Assembly (NCBI GenBank): GCA_013396655.1
Contig: WBMV01004379.1
Location: forward strand, 852,597 to 916,596
DNA: 64,000 nucleotides
Direction of reading: 5' to 3'
Source of the DNA: Campylorhamphus procurvoides
Lineage: Eukaryota; Chordata; Aves; Passeriformes; Dendrocolaptidae
The notes below the pieces were generated by a model. That model saw only the letters and a program-made list of their open reading frames with translations, ran no database searches and was not told the DNA's origin. Position 1 is the stretch's first letter; each line of letters starts with the position of its first letter. Positions 1-13,224 of this stretch are shown piece after piece. The position numbers were made by a program, and so were the translations under genes.

Positions 1-3000
1 TCAGGTGCAGGGGTATGACTAAAGGGGCAGAGAAGGAGGGCACAAAGCACCACAACAAAACCCCCTCTCAGTCTCCCACAGTGAACAGCGACAACACAGA
101 GAGCCGTGGCTGAACTGGAAGGAACTGGTTCTTGTCACCTCACACACACTGGTCTCCAGCTGTTAATGATCTCTGTTGATGTGAACATCATTTCCTCTGC
201 ATCCTGGCGGGTGTAATTGAGTGGGTCTGCGATGGGGAGGCAGCACCGCCAGCTTCCCAGTCAGCACTTACTGACAGCCTAATCTCAGCTCAAGAAATGT
301 TGCCGAGGTATTGGCTTCTGATGCCATGTTATCTCCCCACTTTGAGAAAGTAGAGAGCTCACCTCCTCGTGCAGATATAATAGGAGAGGACATCACCTTA
401 ATTCCACCTCCATTAGACCTCAGAGAGTCGACTGCGACCCCACTGACCTCATCAATATTCAAAAGCTTAACAAAAAAAGGCTATAACTGGGGAAGTCAGA
501 AATAATGTAATGCAGTATTGATTATTTTATGGTACGATTAGGTGTAATTACATCTCTCAAATTTTATTTTAATGTTACTTTCTACTACTTTTAGCCTTTT
601 AAAATTATCCAAAACATCTCTGTTTAATGGAACGAACATGCCTTCAATTTAAATGTGAAACACTCTTTTTCTGCTAAAGTGTGACCTCAATATATTTGAA
701 AACATAAATTACTGCTATGTATAAACCATAAAAAATGAATGATGAATTTAATTCTGGTGAAGCGTGAGGGACTGGGAATGCAATGGGGAAATACTGTTTA
801 TCCAGAGGAGAGCGGACAGCCCAGGTGGAGAGAAGGAGGCGAAATATGACCTTCTCTAACACTGAATGGGACGTGTCATGTGAAGGACTTGACTTTGGAC
901 TTAAGACAAACTAAGGGCAAAAATCATTTATTCCCTGGGTCAAGCCTCAGCTGGCCTTGATCAGCATAGCTTCACTGCAAAGATGTGATACCAATTTACA
1001 CCAGGGGAGATCTTAGTCCACTGCATTTGCTCAGTATTTGATCCCCTCCAGCTCTGTCAGATGAACAGAGATGGATGTTCCAGCCAGAGACCCACAGGGT
1101 AACCTCCTAACTCTTCACTTCATCTTTCAGACCTCTTTGCACTGCCAGACTGGTGTAAAAGGACCTTTGCATAAACAAGAACAGGGCCCTAAGAACCTGA
1201 CTGAACCCTCCCGTCTCTCATTTGCCAGTATCATCTCACCCATTATTAGAACTAATTACATTCATTACTGGGATCTTGGAGCCTTAGTCTTGAACCAGGG
1301 CTCCATTACTGCAGAGATGAGACAGCTGAGTGTCCCTATTCAACCTCTCCTCAGAGCCTTCTCTAACACACCCGTGTTTGGGTCCCTGGGCGTTATTACA
1401 AGAGATATATTAATAAATAATGATAGGCCAGAACTGCTTCCTCGGTGGCCACAAACAGGAATGATTTTTTCCTCTGGGACTCCTGTTTTAAATTGCAACT
1501 GTGCCTGGACCTCACCACTGCTATCAAGTCCTCTGAGCATTTACTGTGCAAGTATAAGTTCAAACTTCATATGGAGAGCATCCCTAATTTCCAACACCAA
1601 ACATTTCCTTATTTTACCTCTTACCATTCAGGTGTGGGGGGGGAAATATGCTGTCACCCATAAGTGTACGTAACAGTTAGAGTTTATGTTTGAGGAAAGG
1701 AGAAGCAGGGTGGCTAGAAGGGTCACTGATAATGGTCTTAGAGCTCCTTTGGGCCAGTGTGAGTGACAGACTGTTAAATTAAAGTAATTTTCATATTAGT
1801 TCCTTCCCCACCTCCTGCCTCTCACCCACTGAAATCATTGAAGTCTAAGCTTTCTGTGTCACTGGGGGTTATAAAGAAGGTGCGTAGGAAGAGAAATTAG
1901 AAAGACAGACAGACAATTGAAATGTAACTGCTGGAGAATCTCAGCTTCTGTGCTAATGTATTCCATACATTATTTGCAAATGGAAAAGTCTCTACACAAT
2001 CAGGTATCAAATACCTGGGGAGAGTTACCCTCCACAGCACCTCTCAGTCCTGGCCTCTGAAGGACACTGCACGCTGCGTGCTGTCCCTGTCCGTGTCAGA
2101 GCTGGGCAGAAGGGGGATGCAGTTAGCAAGTCATCCTGGCTGGGCATTCATTGATCCCTGGGGTCAGTGACCAGCAGCTCCTAACAAGCTCCAGATTGCA
2201 GCCTGCACTGTTAGGTACATCCTGCCTGACAATGGGCTTTCAGGGCTAAGCTAGAATTCTGTAAAACCATATACCCAACAGGAAAGAGTTCCTTTAGAGG
2301 AGAATTAGAAAGGGAACAGGTCTTACCACAGGATAAAATCCAGCTCTGTTCTTTTAACCTGCAGAGATAACTTAAGGCAAAAGCCTGTAAACTACCTCAA
2401 TTGTTAAGAAAATGTGGGAAACAAATTTATTCACCTGAAACAATATCATCTGGGGAAGCTCTGTATTGCTAAATGGCTTATTCAGTAAACTTCAGAGAAA
2501 GGCATTAATAAGACTTTAAGTAAATTATCCACCAGTGTAAGCGTTTCATATTCCGCTTCACAGTTCTTTCTGTTGATAAAAAAAGCACTGAAGTAGTTCT
2601 AGGCTGAGGAGAGCTCCAGTAAGATCTTCCATCCTGAAAAGTGCTCGAGCACTGCCGGTCCTTTTGACAGTCTAGAATGTGCACTCATCTGATTAGCCTG
2701 TGCTATTGTACTTCACCTCAAAGGAGCAACTTCAGCAGCAGGTACAAAAGGCTAAATTCAACCTCAGCAGCAGCACAAGGCTGGTTCGAATATATATTTT
2801 AAAAAATCATTTGTAGGAATAATGAAAGCAGACTGAAGTCAGCAAAAAGCTGACAGGACTAGAGAACCACCTGTTAGGCTGTTCTGAAGGCAAATTTCTT
2901 AGGTTGGTCTTCCCTGGCACAACTGGATCAGCTCCAGTCAAGTTGTGCAAGTTTACTGAGAAGACAAAAGTGGTAATTTTACTTATATGAAGCAAAGGAA

Positions 3001-5860
3001 CTATGTGGTCTGATTGTCTGGCCAATTTCTGAACCTAAGCTTCTTGAAACTCCTGTACCCCATCTTAGCACCTCTTCAAACTGAGGATACAATGGCTGTG
3101 TAAAGTGGTAATTGCAGGAATCAATTGCAGGAATAGCTTTGTAAGGCTGGTCTTTGTTCCAGAACTATTGATAGGGACTCACCATGAAGGACCTGCCTGT
3201 TTAATCCACAACTTTTCAAAACACCTGCCAGCAGTTCAGTGAATTCAGCAGTCAAACATCCCAGGATGCTCATCAGCTGGACTTGCTGATTTGTTTCTAT
3301 CTATTCTTTCAAGTGTTCCCTTATCTGCTTTACATCAACAGCCAGGGTGCCAAGATGCTCATTACTTCCTAATGGTCCATATTCCATTTCTATATTTTTC
3401 TTCTTAAAGACCAATTAAAAAAAAAGTTAAGTAGCTCAGCCATTTTAGAATCACCATTGATTCCAGCTCTCTCCTAATTTATTAATGGGCTTACCTTCTC
3501 TCTCGTATTTCTTTCCCCCGATATACTTGGAAGAGCTCTCATTATTTATTGTGGCTCTTTGGGCCAACATTAACTCATTCTGTTTCCTACCTACACTGAA
3601 AGCTGGAAAGGTTTCTCCATTTGCCTGCTGGCTTCCTCCCCGTTGCTGGATGAGTTCTGACATCTAAAGGTTTTCAAATTTGAACACCGAGGAAGTTCAC
3701 TATCATTGCTATTCAAGTCACACCAACTCCAACAAGCCTTGGAGATTAGAAATTGCAAAAGTGAGCATGTTCTAGTATCTCAAGAGCACAGAAATTATAC
3801 TGTGTTCCAGGAGCAGTCTATCTAATCCAGATTCTGTTGCCATTATTTGAGAAACAAGTGCTTTGGAGAAAAAGCACAAGAAACCTGACAAAATTGGAGT
3901 AAAAATAATTAGAATCCACAGAAGACTCCATGGCTCCATCCAGAACAAATCAAATGCACAGGTTCACCATTACAAAGTACTCCAAGGGAGTCAGGCACAT
4001 CTTTTCCACTTTTTCTCTGTATTTTGGGAGAATCTCAACCTGTGAGGAAAGCTGTGTTGGCTGCCACAATTTACAGGATTTTCTCTCTTTTCATATGAGC
4101 AAATTATTCATAAGGCTGAAGTAGGGAAATCCACTCTTCCCTGGCCACAGTTTCCCATCAATTAGGCAAATTGACATGAGGTTTAACATTTTCCCACTTA
4201 TGTTTCCAAAAGTACTATGAAAACAATTCTTCAAATTGATATCCAAACTAACCTTGCCCTGTAAAACAACCGCAGGAAGAGCTTTAGAGGGTAAAATTGC
4301 TAACCAGATGTATTACCAGCAGTAGAAAATCAGCCAAATACAAAAAAGTTTATAAGAATAAGAAGGGACTGTCTTCAAACAAAGTGTTTCACACAGACAG
4401 GCACTGAGAGAACTCACAGATCAGACATCAGATTAACATTCACAAGCCCATTCTAGAGAAAAATTACGTCTACAAATATTTCAGGTGTCTACACTGTAAA
4501 GTAAATGAAGAAAAGGATGCTTATGGAGGCACAAATGAAAGGTAGAGGCATGCACAAGTGTGCACGTGTGTACAGCTGTGTGCAGCAGAACACTTCTCCT
4601 CTGGAGCATGTGTTTATACACAAACAGATCATCTGCCTTTCCCACTGCTCTCCCTCGCCCCAGCTGTGTGGCAGGGACACAAAAGGCTCCCAAATGCACT
4701 TTACCACCCCACAACCAGTCATTCCAGGCTATGTACAGACTCTGCTCTCATTCTGACTCAGGTTTAGAGCAGGATGACTAAATAATAGTTTGCAATTGTG
4801 TTTACTCCCAGCTTTATCCGTTGTTTTTCAAGTTGCGTCTGCAGAAGCAGGAGCATAATCCAGTGAGCAGCAATGTTAATCCCAAGGGAATGCCAATCCC
4901 TGGGGATAGTCAAGGCCCTGCTTCCTGTTTAACAAATATGCAGTGACTGGTTAGGCAAATTGTGTGTCTGCATTTCCTATGAATATCCCTGACCATCTAT
5001 TCCCAGCTCTGTTTTCTATTTAAAGTTGGCATGATGGATGTTCAGAGAGATCCTGGATGCTCATCCCTAACAGAGCGAACAAGTATCAATTCTCCTGAGA
5101 TAATTCAATTTATCCATTATCATCATCTGCAGCAGACAGCACCTAGATGCCATACAATGCTGAATGGAAACATGCTAAGAGGCAGCTCCCATCCAGAAAA
5201 AGAGAACTCTCAACAAACATGCAGAGAAGGAAAACAAGCACAGGGATGGAAGGCTTCCCTCCCCTCGACCAGGCACATAGAGCACGCCAATGGCAGAGCT
5301 ACAAAGGCAGGATTCCTGATCCCCAGTCCAAATCAATACGCATACCATGAACAACTAAAGGCATGAGTAGCACTCTAGGTTTGCACTCAAAATTCATTAC
5401 CAAACAGGACAGATCGCCAGCCCCCCTTCCCTGAGCCTTTTTTTCCTTATTGTATCAGCACTGGATGGCACAAAAACTCCAAACATAGCACCTCAGGAAT
5501 CTCTTCCCTATTCCCTACTTGCCGGCAAAAAAGCTTGTTTTGATATTTGCAGGAGTGAATTAATTTGGTATTCCTGATACGATCTCAGACACACCCCAAT
5601 GACACTTACACCCACAGCCACAGAGGCTGATAACATCATCAGCTGACTTCTCAGCTCAGCAGCAGTCTTTTTCACCCGTTTCTAGGATTATGAAATACAT
5701 ATTTTGTGTGGCTGGCTAATGCCAAAGTTACAAAATCCATGTAATTAAGATTAATTTAAGAGCTGGATTGGATCAAGTTGTGGCATCCACCCATTAATTA
5801 AAAGAAACACTTTGAATTTCAAGTGGCTGCCTTAATATTTCACTCTGTGCTGGCACTGTT
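1..5860. other. Gene-free flank, CASZ1 side
   Basis: I see no coding exon here. The longest open frame (1,071-1,673, + strand) has no recognisable domain, lies in ordinary AT-rich sequence and lacks flanking splice structure that I can support. Short matches to old amniote repeats are possible near 980-1,030, but they are too degenerate to name. The likely identity is intergenic or regulatory sequence between CASZ1 and TARDBP, by synteny with human 1p36; that is inference. Confidence 0.55.
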
Positions 5861-5869
5861 AACCTCAAA

Positions 5870-6090
5870 TTGGCAGGCGAGCCGCGAGTGCCCAGGTGCG
5901 AGAGGCTGGGGGCCACGGGCTCGAAGGCTGCCTGCACTGGGAGACAGGTGCCCCCTTCTGGAAGGTGCGGATCCCGTGCGATCCCCGCTCCCGACAGAGC
6001 CCGGGCACCCGCGCCCGGCTAGGGGCACACTGCCACAGCCCCTGTGCCCCTGTGCCGAGGGGGTGTGACACACAGCTCTGCACTCACCCA
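5870..6090. other. Small CpG-rich islet
   Basis: About 220 bp that is strongly GC-rich, with some 15 CpG dinucleotides in its central 160 bp, inside otherwise CpG-poor sequence. Several overlapping open frames on both strands are a by-product of the GC content. It could be an orphan CpG island, such as the promoter or first exon of a non-coding transcript or an upstream CASZ1 exon. No splice donor or start codon singles out one interpretation. Confidence 0.5.
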
Positions 6091-9000
6091 CACACGCTGG
6101 ACGGGCACGGTTACCTGAGATCATGACACAGTTGATGGCTTACGTGAATGTTTGTGAAAGTTTGTGCTTTTGACTACATACACATATGTATTTTATTCTA
6201 TAGAAGAGTACGGGAAATCCACATGTGCTAGATTTTATGAGCCATGCAAAGACAACACTGAAAGGGGTATGTGTTCCAAGTTGTAGGGAATGTACTTCAA
6301 ACAAGTGGAAAAAACAGTGACAAACCTTCTTCAAGAGTTTACATGAGTGGCTTTGTAGGTTCTTTAAGGGTCCTGCCTGCCAGTTCATCTCATCTTTCCA
6401 TAGAATCTGACCACTCTTATTAACTATCTGCACTGTCCTAGCACTTGAAGTCTTGAACAATCTGGCATTGCCTTGGTTGCATAAATACGGAAGGGAATCT
6501 ACAAACTGCCCTGAAGAGTTTACAGGCAAGGGTACAGAGTGTTAACACCATACTATATGTGAAAAGTAAAACTGCAGGTCCCAAGATTACCTTTCATTTG
6601 GAATGAGTCCATTTACCCCCTGGGAACAAAATGAGAAATAACACAGATTTGGAATAACTTAATTTTTCAATTTGACTATGCTGATCACCTCATGCATACA
6701 TGGGAATATGAACAAAGATACATATATGCACCTTGGGACATACTGATGTATATGCATGTAAGCACATTAATTCAAAGAGGAAGTTAATTTTGATAAGATG
6801 ATGTACATGCACATAAAGTGTGTCAAATGTACAAGAATGTGGAGATATGTGCATATATATATACAGAAATTGCATTTATACAACCATATGAACATGTCTG
6901 TGAAGTTCCTTAAGCAAACTTGTCAGAGAAGACACACACTATGTGTAAACATCTGGAAAAATGCATAAGACCAAATGTTTTTTCTTACTGTCATGTTACA
7001 AAAAAGTTAAGAATCTCTTCCAAATCCAGATTTTCTCTTGGATTCTACAGCTGCCGAGTCTATTTGTTTTATGTATTTTTTATAATCTGAATTGCTCTCA
7101 GGCAAAGACATCATTTTAATTCATTTAGAACAAAATCTCTCCCTCTTCCCTTTATGACAGGGTCATGTATTCTTTGGGGGGAAAAAGGTCCACCCCAGCA
7201 CAGCACACTGTTCTCTGCAGCACCTCCTGTTGGGTGCAGTTAGACTGGTCTCTTCAAATATACCCCATCATTTAACCCACGGCCCGTGGCTGAATCAGAG
7301 ATCAATAAGTCCCTCCTAACAGCTTCTGCTGGATGAGATGTAAACCAGCCCCTGTCTTTCTGCCTTATTCTCTCTCTATCATTCCATCAGCACTCAGCGC
7401 TGTCTGAGTACAAGGCTTTGATCAAACCAGTAGTTTCCCTTCCAGACATCACCATGATCCATATCCAACTATCCTTCAGCAGGGCAGGCTCCAACACCCC
7501 TTATTAGTGGCTTTGTATTTGCAGAATTGTAGCAAGTACAGGCTGGATGAGAACTTGCATATGTTTAATATAATCTAAATAACTGAGCAAGTCCTGGATT
7601 TAGTTTAGTTTACAGATTGGCTATTCCCAGTTCTATTACCCTTCATTGCCTCTCCTGACAGCCTGATCAGCAGAGGTAATCCAGTCATTTACATTTCTGA
7701 TACTAAATCAAGTCACAAGCAAATAAAACAATCAGCTATAAAGGCAGGTATAACCTTACCTGTCTGTGAAAGGCAGCCACATCTGGAGTGCAGCACAGCA
7801 AATGTTCAGAGCATGGCAAAACTCTGGTCCAGTGCATCTGCAAGGGACAGGAAAAATCGGATTAATGTGTTGTCCTGTGCCAACTCTAAATCAATTAATA
7901 AATTTTATTTTTAAATAGGCAATATCTGTATTTTTACAGCTTATGAATGAAAGGAAGGTAGTGTGAGAGGACTTGTTCGAGGCTTTCAGCAAGTGATCCA
8001 ACAGCAGTCCGAGGCAGAATCTAGAATTATGGGGCAACACGGCATTGTCTGTATTTCCAGCACCTCTGCTCAGTTATGCTTAAGAGTACCCCAAGATCTT
8101 TAACAACCAGAGATGACCAAAAGGTCACCTAGATGATCCTGCAGAAGCTGCTCTAATAACCAACACAAGTTTCCATGGTGAGGATTATAACAGAGCCACC
8201 TCCTCTGATACCAGCAGATCTCTGCCCTGCTGACAGACACAAAGCCCACCTGCACCTGAGGCCAAGGCACAGCAGCAGATTTTGAGGTGTCAGTGTACTC
8301 TACACGTGTTCTCATTCTTGGGGAAAATGTTCATGATTATTTCATTTTGTGGCAGTAATGGAAAATACATTTTAGTGCTTGTGTTCTGCATTTGCAATTC
8401 ATGTTCCCATACATGATTACATTAAGTCTGTGTTCTGTCATTTTTGATGAATGTAGCTTGTTTTCTGTAAAAAACAGACTCTGGGATGGAAAGTGACAGA
8501 AGTGAAGCTGTAACAAAGGATGATCAATTTTTTATGGCCAGCACCAAATGCAGGGGAAGGCCCTGAGTGTCTCTCTGAAGCTGGGGACCCTTCAGTCATG
8601 GCTGAAGTATGACCCATTCCTGTCACCATGCTGCTTCTGGCAGTCACAGGGCAGCAGTGGCTAATACTGCTTTCTTCTTTTGCCAAAGTTGATAAACTAG
8701 CTTTTCATTAACAGGTCAGTGGCTGAGAGCAATTTGGCCTCTGCAAACAAGTGCACAGAGGTACAAAGCGAGCAGCACAGCAGGCAGCAGCAGGTGTGTT
8801 TGATTCACTTGTTAGCAGGGGAACTTCTCTGATCCTCTGATACACTGATGAAGAGCGGACAGCGACCCTGGAGCCCTGCAGGGGCCATCTCTCACAAAGT
8901 CAAAAACCAAAGGAACAGGAGGAGAACACAGGCATGAGGAAGAGAGGTGATTTACTCAAAGATAACTATTGAAAGCTCCATTGGAGAGTATCAGGAGAGC

Positions 9001-10730
9001 AGAACTAAAGGGGACAACTCAAAGGACTTACTCAACTTCACAGTGACTTCAGAGTGGAAAACCAGAGTAATGCACAGGCTGGAGTTTTTAGTAGATCTTG
9101 TTCAGGCTGAGACCTCAAGTAAGAAAAACTGATCCCACGTATTCGTGGGAACACAGGCTTCTGTCAATGACAATTCCAAACCCAGGCTTGTGTGTTTTGT
9201 TCAGATGGTCATGAGCCTATCTTGACCTCTGAGACTCATCAGTACCTGCCTTGAACTCGGGGAACTGACATGGGGGTTTTCATAAAAGCTGACAGTGAGG
9301 CCTCTTGACACACAACTCAATCTTGTTTTGCTATTCAAAATTCTCACTCAGGCTAGAGTCAAGAAGTTGCAGGGCTGCTGGATTTGCTTCTACCCCCCTC
9401 CCCCGGGACATGTGCTCACCATAAGCAGATGGTTTCAGAGATTAAGTTCTAAGGAGGCATTAGCAGGAATATCTGCACACAGCACCCCGGCAGCTGCCTG
9501 TGCTCACACCTGTTCTAAGTTTCACAGCTTTCAAAGAATCAGTGTTCAAGGCTTTTTTGCCCTGTCCTTTTTTGGAAAATAGAAGCTTTGAGGGCAAATG
9601 CAGAGCCAGCTTCTACAAGCACTCAGGGTTTCTCCCTTTTCCAAGCAGACTCCCTGGAGCTGCACCTCAGTCCAGATTTTTAGCTACCGTAGTCAGGTCG
9701 TGAAAAAGAATCAAGCTATTTCCCTAATCCAGAAATTACAATAACAAAGAGAACTGCATCTTAGGTAGAAGCCCTTAACACAGGAAAGGGAACTCACAAC
9801 TGTTCTTGACCTTTAAGTACTAAAATAAAAATTATTTGATCACCACTGAAAGACTGAGGGACCCACCCTTCACACTTCAGTGTATTTCTTTGGTCGTGTT
9901 TCTTCTAACCATCACATTTACTTCAGAGAGATCAAAAAGAAAAATGGCATCAGGTAGCACTGGGGGCTCTAACAGTGGTCTCCAGCTGCTCACTGCACGT
10001 GCTTACTGCTATTGCTGTTCATACGTCAGCCCCTGTGTGGGGGGGCTGCATGTTCTGTACCCTGTTCTGAGAGCTGAAGCAACAGTCTGATAACAGTCAA
10101 AAACCCAATCTGCTGCGCAGTGATGAGTCTCTGTTACCACATTTGGAATCAAAGATGCTTATCCAAAGTGATCCACAGACCTTTTATCAGGCCTAGTGTA
10201 ACACCCATACTCTTCTACAACAGCCAGCAGGAGTGTCCTTAGTCTTCAGCCTCTCTCCTACCCAATATGATGAAGTGAGGTATAAATATGAAAGGGATAC
10301 TACTGGTAGTCAAAAACGTTCCAGACAAAGGCATGAGCATCAGGTGAGAAAAAAACGGGTAGAGATGAGAGAGAAGAGAGTGGGACTAGCACAGAAAACC
10401 AGAATAAAAGCAAAGGTTCAGAGAGGGTGAAGAAATTTAGGCTTCACAGCCAGAAAAAGGAATGAATGCAGAGAGGACAAAGATGGTCAAAGATGCCCCT
10501 CACTTGCCCATGGCACTGTGCCACTACACTATCCCACTGATCCAATCTCTCCTCACTACTCTGCCAGCAGCACTCATTACTTATTAGCAGCGTGCCATCT
10601 GCCTCCACCACTGCCAAGGGCCCAACCTCGGAATCAATACGGATCTGTTGGTGACATCTGTTGGGACGGGCCACAGATACCAGTGGCTTTTCACCGAGCA
10701 CACTTGTTTCAAACAATGCTCAGCTGGTAC
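6091..10730. other. Gene-free stretch
   Basis: No gene is recognised. A segment at about 6,690-6,870 is rich in alternating purine-pyrimidine steps (repeated ATGCAT, ATGTAC and TATATA words) and is otherwise unique. The rest is average AT-rich non-coding sequence. Confidence 0.55.
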
Positions 10731-10734
10731 CCGC

Positions 10735-11020
10735 CAGCGCTGGGCTGACCCCGCATCCCTCCACCGCCCGCACCCCTCACGGAGGGGATATGCCAGGCGG
10801 CGCCCCACGCCCCCCACTCCAGCCAGCGCCTGCACCGAGGGGATGCCAGCCGACACCCGTGCTCCCTGCCCCGGGACGGGGCCGGGACGGGACACCCCGC
10901 ACCGAGGGGCTCCAGCCGCCCCCAGAGCGCCACCTGCAGGCCGCGGGCGCTCCGCTGCGGGCCGGTGCTTCCGAACAGAACCGAGCGGTCGCGATGTGAG
11001 CAGCATCGGGGATCTCGGGG
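10735..11020. other. Orphan CpG-rich island
   Basis: About 285 bp with dense CpG and GC-rich words, sharply bounded by AT-rich sequence. All three frames on both strands stay open for roughly 90-230 codons, which is what GC richness alone produces; none shows a known domain. The most likely reading is a CpG island for a non-coding or alternative upstream transcript. No gene can be assigned. Confidence 0.5.
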
Positions 11021-11205
11021 ACACAGAAAAATACATGGAAAGGAACAACCACGTTGAGCAGGACAGGAAATTCCTGCTGCCGTGCCACATGTGGCTGTGT
11101 AGAGTCTGTGACTGGGCAACTGTGAAACATCTTCAATACTTTTTGCTGCCAGTTTTTTCCCTGGGCACCCGACCATCTCCTCTCACGCCTCTCGGAGAGC
11201 TGCTA

Positions 11206-12011
11206 GGACTCTCCTGCAACTTGCACGTCCATATCTGCCACTCATGGAGGCGTGCATTCCCAACAGCTTCCACCAAGCTGAAGTTCCATGTACCACTGGT
11301 TCTCCAAGAGTGCCAATACTCCATTCCCAAACACTCAAATCCAAGTGCTTCCTAACATTACTCTCTTCATACCCTCGAAGAAGGAATCCACTCAAAAACT
11401 GGTGAAATCCATGTGATGAATTGCATTTGCCATACACATCATTCCCTTCAGATAAAATTTTTCTACTCTTTAACACTTCGAAGAAGCTCAGAAACAATCT
11501 AGAAAAATCCTTAAAACTCCAGAAGCACCCACAAAATTCTCACAATAGTCTTCCCTCTCTGTTTCTTAAAGAGAAATCTGTTATCCCTTCCTCCCCATGA
11601 ANGGGACTCTCCTGCAACTTGCACCTCCATCTGCAAGTCCATATCTGCCACTCATGGAGGCGTGCATTCCCAACAGCTTCCACCAAGCTGAAGTTCCATG
11701 TACCACTGGTTCTCCAAGAGTGCCAATACTCCATTCCCAAACACTCAAATCCAAGTGCTTCCTAACATTACTCTCTTCATACCCTCGAAGAAGGAATCCA
11801 CTCAAAAACTGGTGAAATCCATGTGATGAATTGCATTTGCCATACACATCATTCCCTTCAGATAAAATTTTTCTACTCTTTAACACTTCGAAGAAGCTCA
11901 GAAACAATCTAGAAAAATCCTTAAAACTCCAGAAGCACCCACAAAATTCTCACAATAGTCTTCCCTCTCTGTTTCTTAAAGAGAAATCTGTTATCCCTTC
12001 CTCCCCATGAA
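11206..12011. repeat. About 400-bp direct duplication across a single-N join
   Basis: Positions 11,206-11,601 recur at 11,604-12,011. The two copies appear identical except that the second carries 12 extra bases near its start (about 11,625-11,636). Exactly one N (11,602) sits at the junction: copy 1 ends at the N and copy 2 starts just after it. This pattern is typical of two overlapping contig ends, or two haplotypes, joined without merging, rather than a biological tandem repeat. The sequence itself is unrecognised non-coding DNA. Confidence 0.85.
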
Positions 12012-12900
12012 TAAATGGAAGGTGGACAATATTTGGTATCAGGATTACAAACATATTTTGCAGAGCAACACAAGAGCTAGACAAGGGAGTTCTAGAACTG
12101 CCACAGGTAAAAGTGGTTCCTGGCCAGTATGGGTAGAAATGCCTATCTTGCCCTCCCACAGAAATGAATGAACAGAGTTCCAAAGCCCACTGGCCTGGCA
12201 CACACAATGGCTACATCTCAACTTGGTTAGAGTTTTCTACCACTGATCATGTCTGCTCATCAGACTTTCCAGCTTTTCTTGTGACCCTGAGGCAGCAGAG
12301 GCTGATGCTTTACCAGATGAATGAAATAAAAAACTAGTTCCAATGCAACACAATAAACTTCTTTAGAAAACAGTTCTAATGAATTTAGGTGAAACACAGA
12401 ACACAAGCAAAAACTCCACCAGACACAGTGTGGCATGGAGGAGTTCTGGACACTTGATTAGGAATCACAAAGGTGAGCAGTCCCTTTGCATCTCAGCAGC
12501 CCTTGGCTCTCCCTTCACCATTAGGGTGTGTTTGTCAGGCCACGCTTTGATCCCCTGCCAACTGCAACTCCTGGCCCCTCCAGGTGGTTTACAGAGCATT
12601 GCAAGGGCACTGCGTGACACTGTCAGTGTCACACAGTGACATGGCCACGTCCATTAGACACCAGACCTCCACTCCTCATCTACTGACCACTTCCTCACAT
12701 CTGATAGCAATGGGCTCAGCAGAACTGGCAAGCCACTCTCAGCACCAGCAGAGTCAATCCCACACGGATGCCATCGGGATCTACTGCTCTCCTGAGATGT
12801 TAGCACTGTTATTGTAGATTCCGATATTAGATCGTTCTTATCTCCCTCTCCATCACAGCCTCTGAGGACACTGAAGACAGAGAATGGCCATACAGCCATG
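12012..12900. other. Gene-free stretch
   Basis: Ordinary non-coding sequence. I recognise no exon, RNA gene or repeat. Confidence 0.5.
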
Positions 12901-12904
12901 GGGC

Positions 12905-13065
12905 AGAGGGTCTAGCATTAGAAGCCCAGGGACTAGCTCCCAGCTCTGCCACTGGGGCTCTGCCATAATGGCTTCACCCAGCAGTGCCTCAGTTTCCCCA
13001 TGTGTAAAATGAGGATAATGATAATGACCTACCTCAGAGGGTGTGGTGTGCAGATGGGTTAGCGA
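12905..13065 (+). mobile_element. MIR-type ancient SINE fragment
   Basis: The order of words matches the MIR core and 3' part as I recall it: an 'agctctgccact' region, then 'cctcagtttcc', then 'tgtaaaatgaggataat', then 'acctacctcagagggt'. MIR elements were active before the amniote radiation and survive in birds as low-copy, diverged relics. It is truncated and has no coding capacity. Confidence 0.75.
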
Positions 13066-13224
13066 CCAGCACCACAGAAACACCCCCCCCAACAAATAGC
13101 CCAGCCTGGCACTGGAGGAGCCGAGGGCACCGCATCCTCCCCTCCCTGCTCCTGCTCAGGAGAGCACTGCCTGCCAGAGCTCTGCTGCCTGCGACTGCGC
13201 AAATGTCCAGCCAGCTCCGGCCCC

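Noticed and set aside
1071..1673. 200-codon + strand open frame
   Set aside because: No recognisable domain, no codon bias that I can see, and no neighbouring exon structure. Kept out as a chance frame.
2780..2800. 'ggttcgaat' resembling a tRNA T-arm
   Set aside because: No matching A-box, acceptor stem or cloverleaf around it.
10648..11355. 235-codon + strand frame and several overlapping - strand frames
   Set aside because: All result from the GC-rich island. None resembles a known protein, and the + frame runs on into the duplicated contig end.
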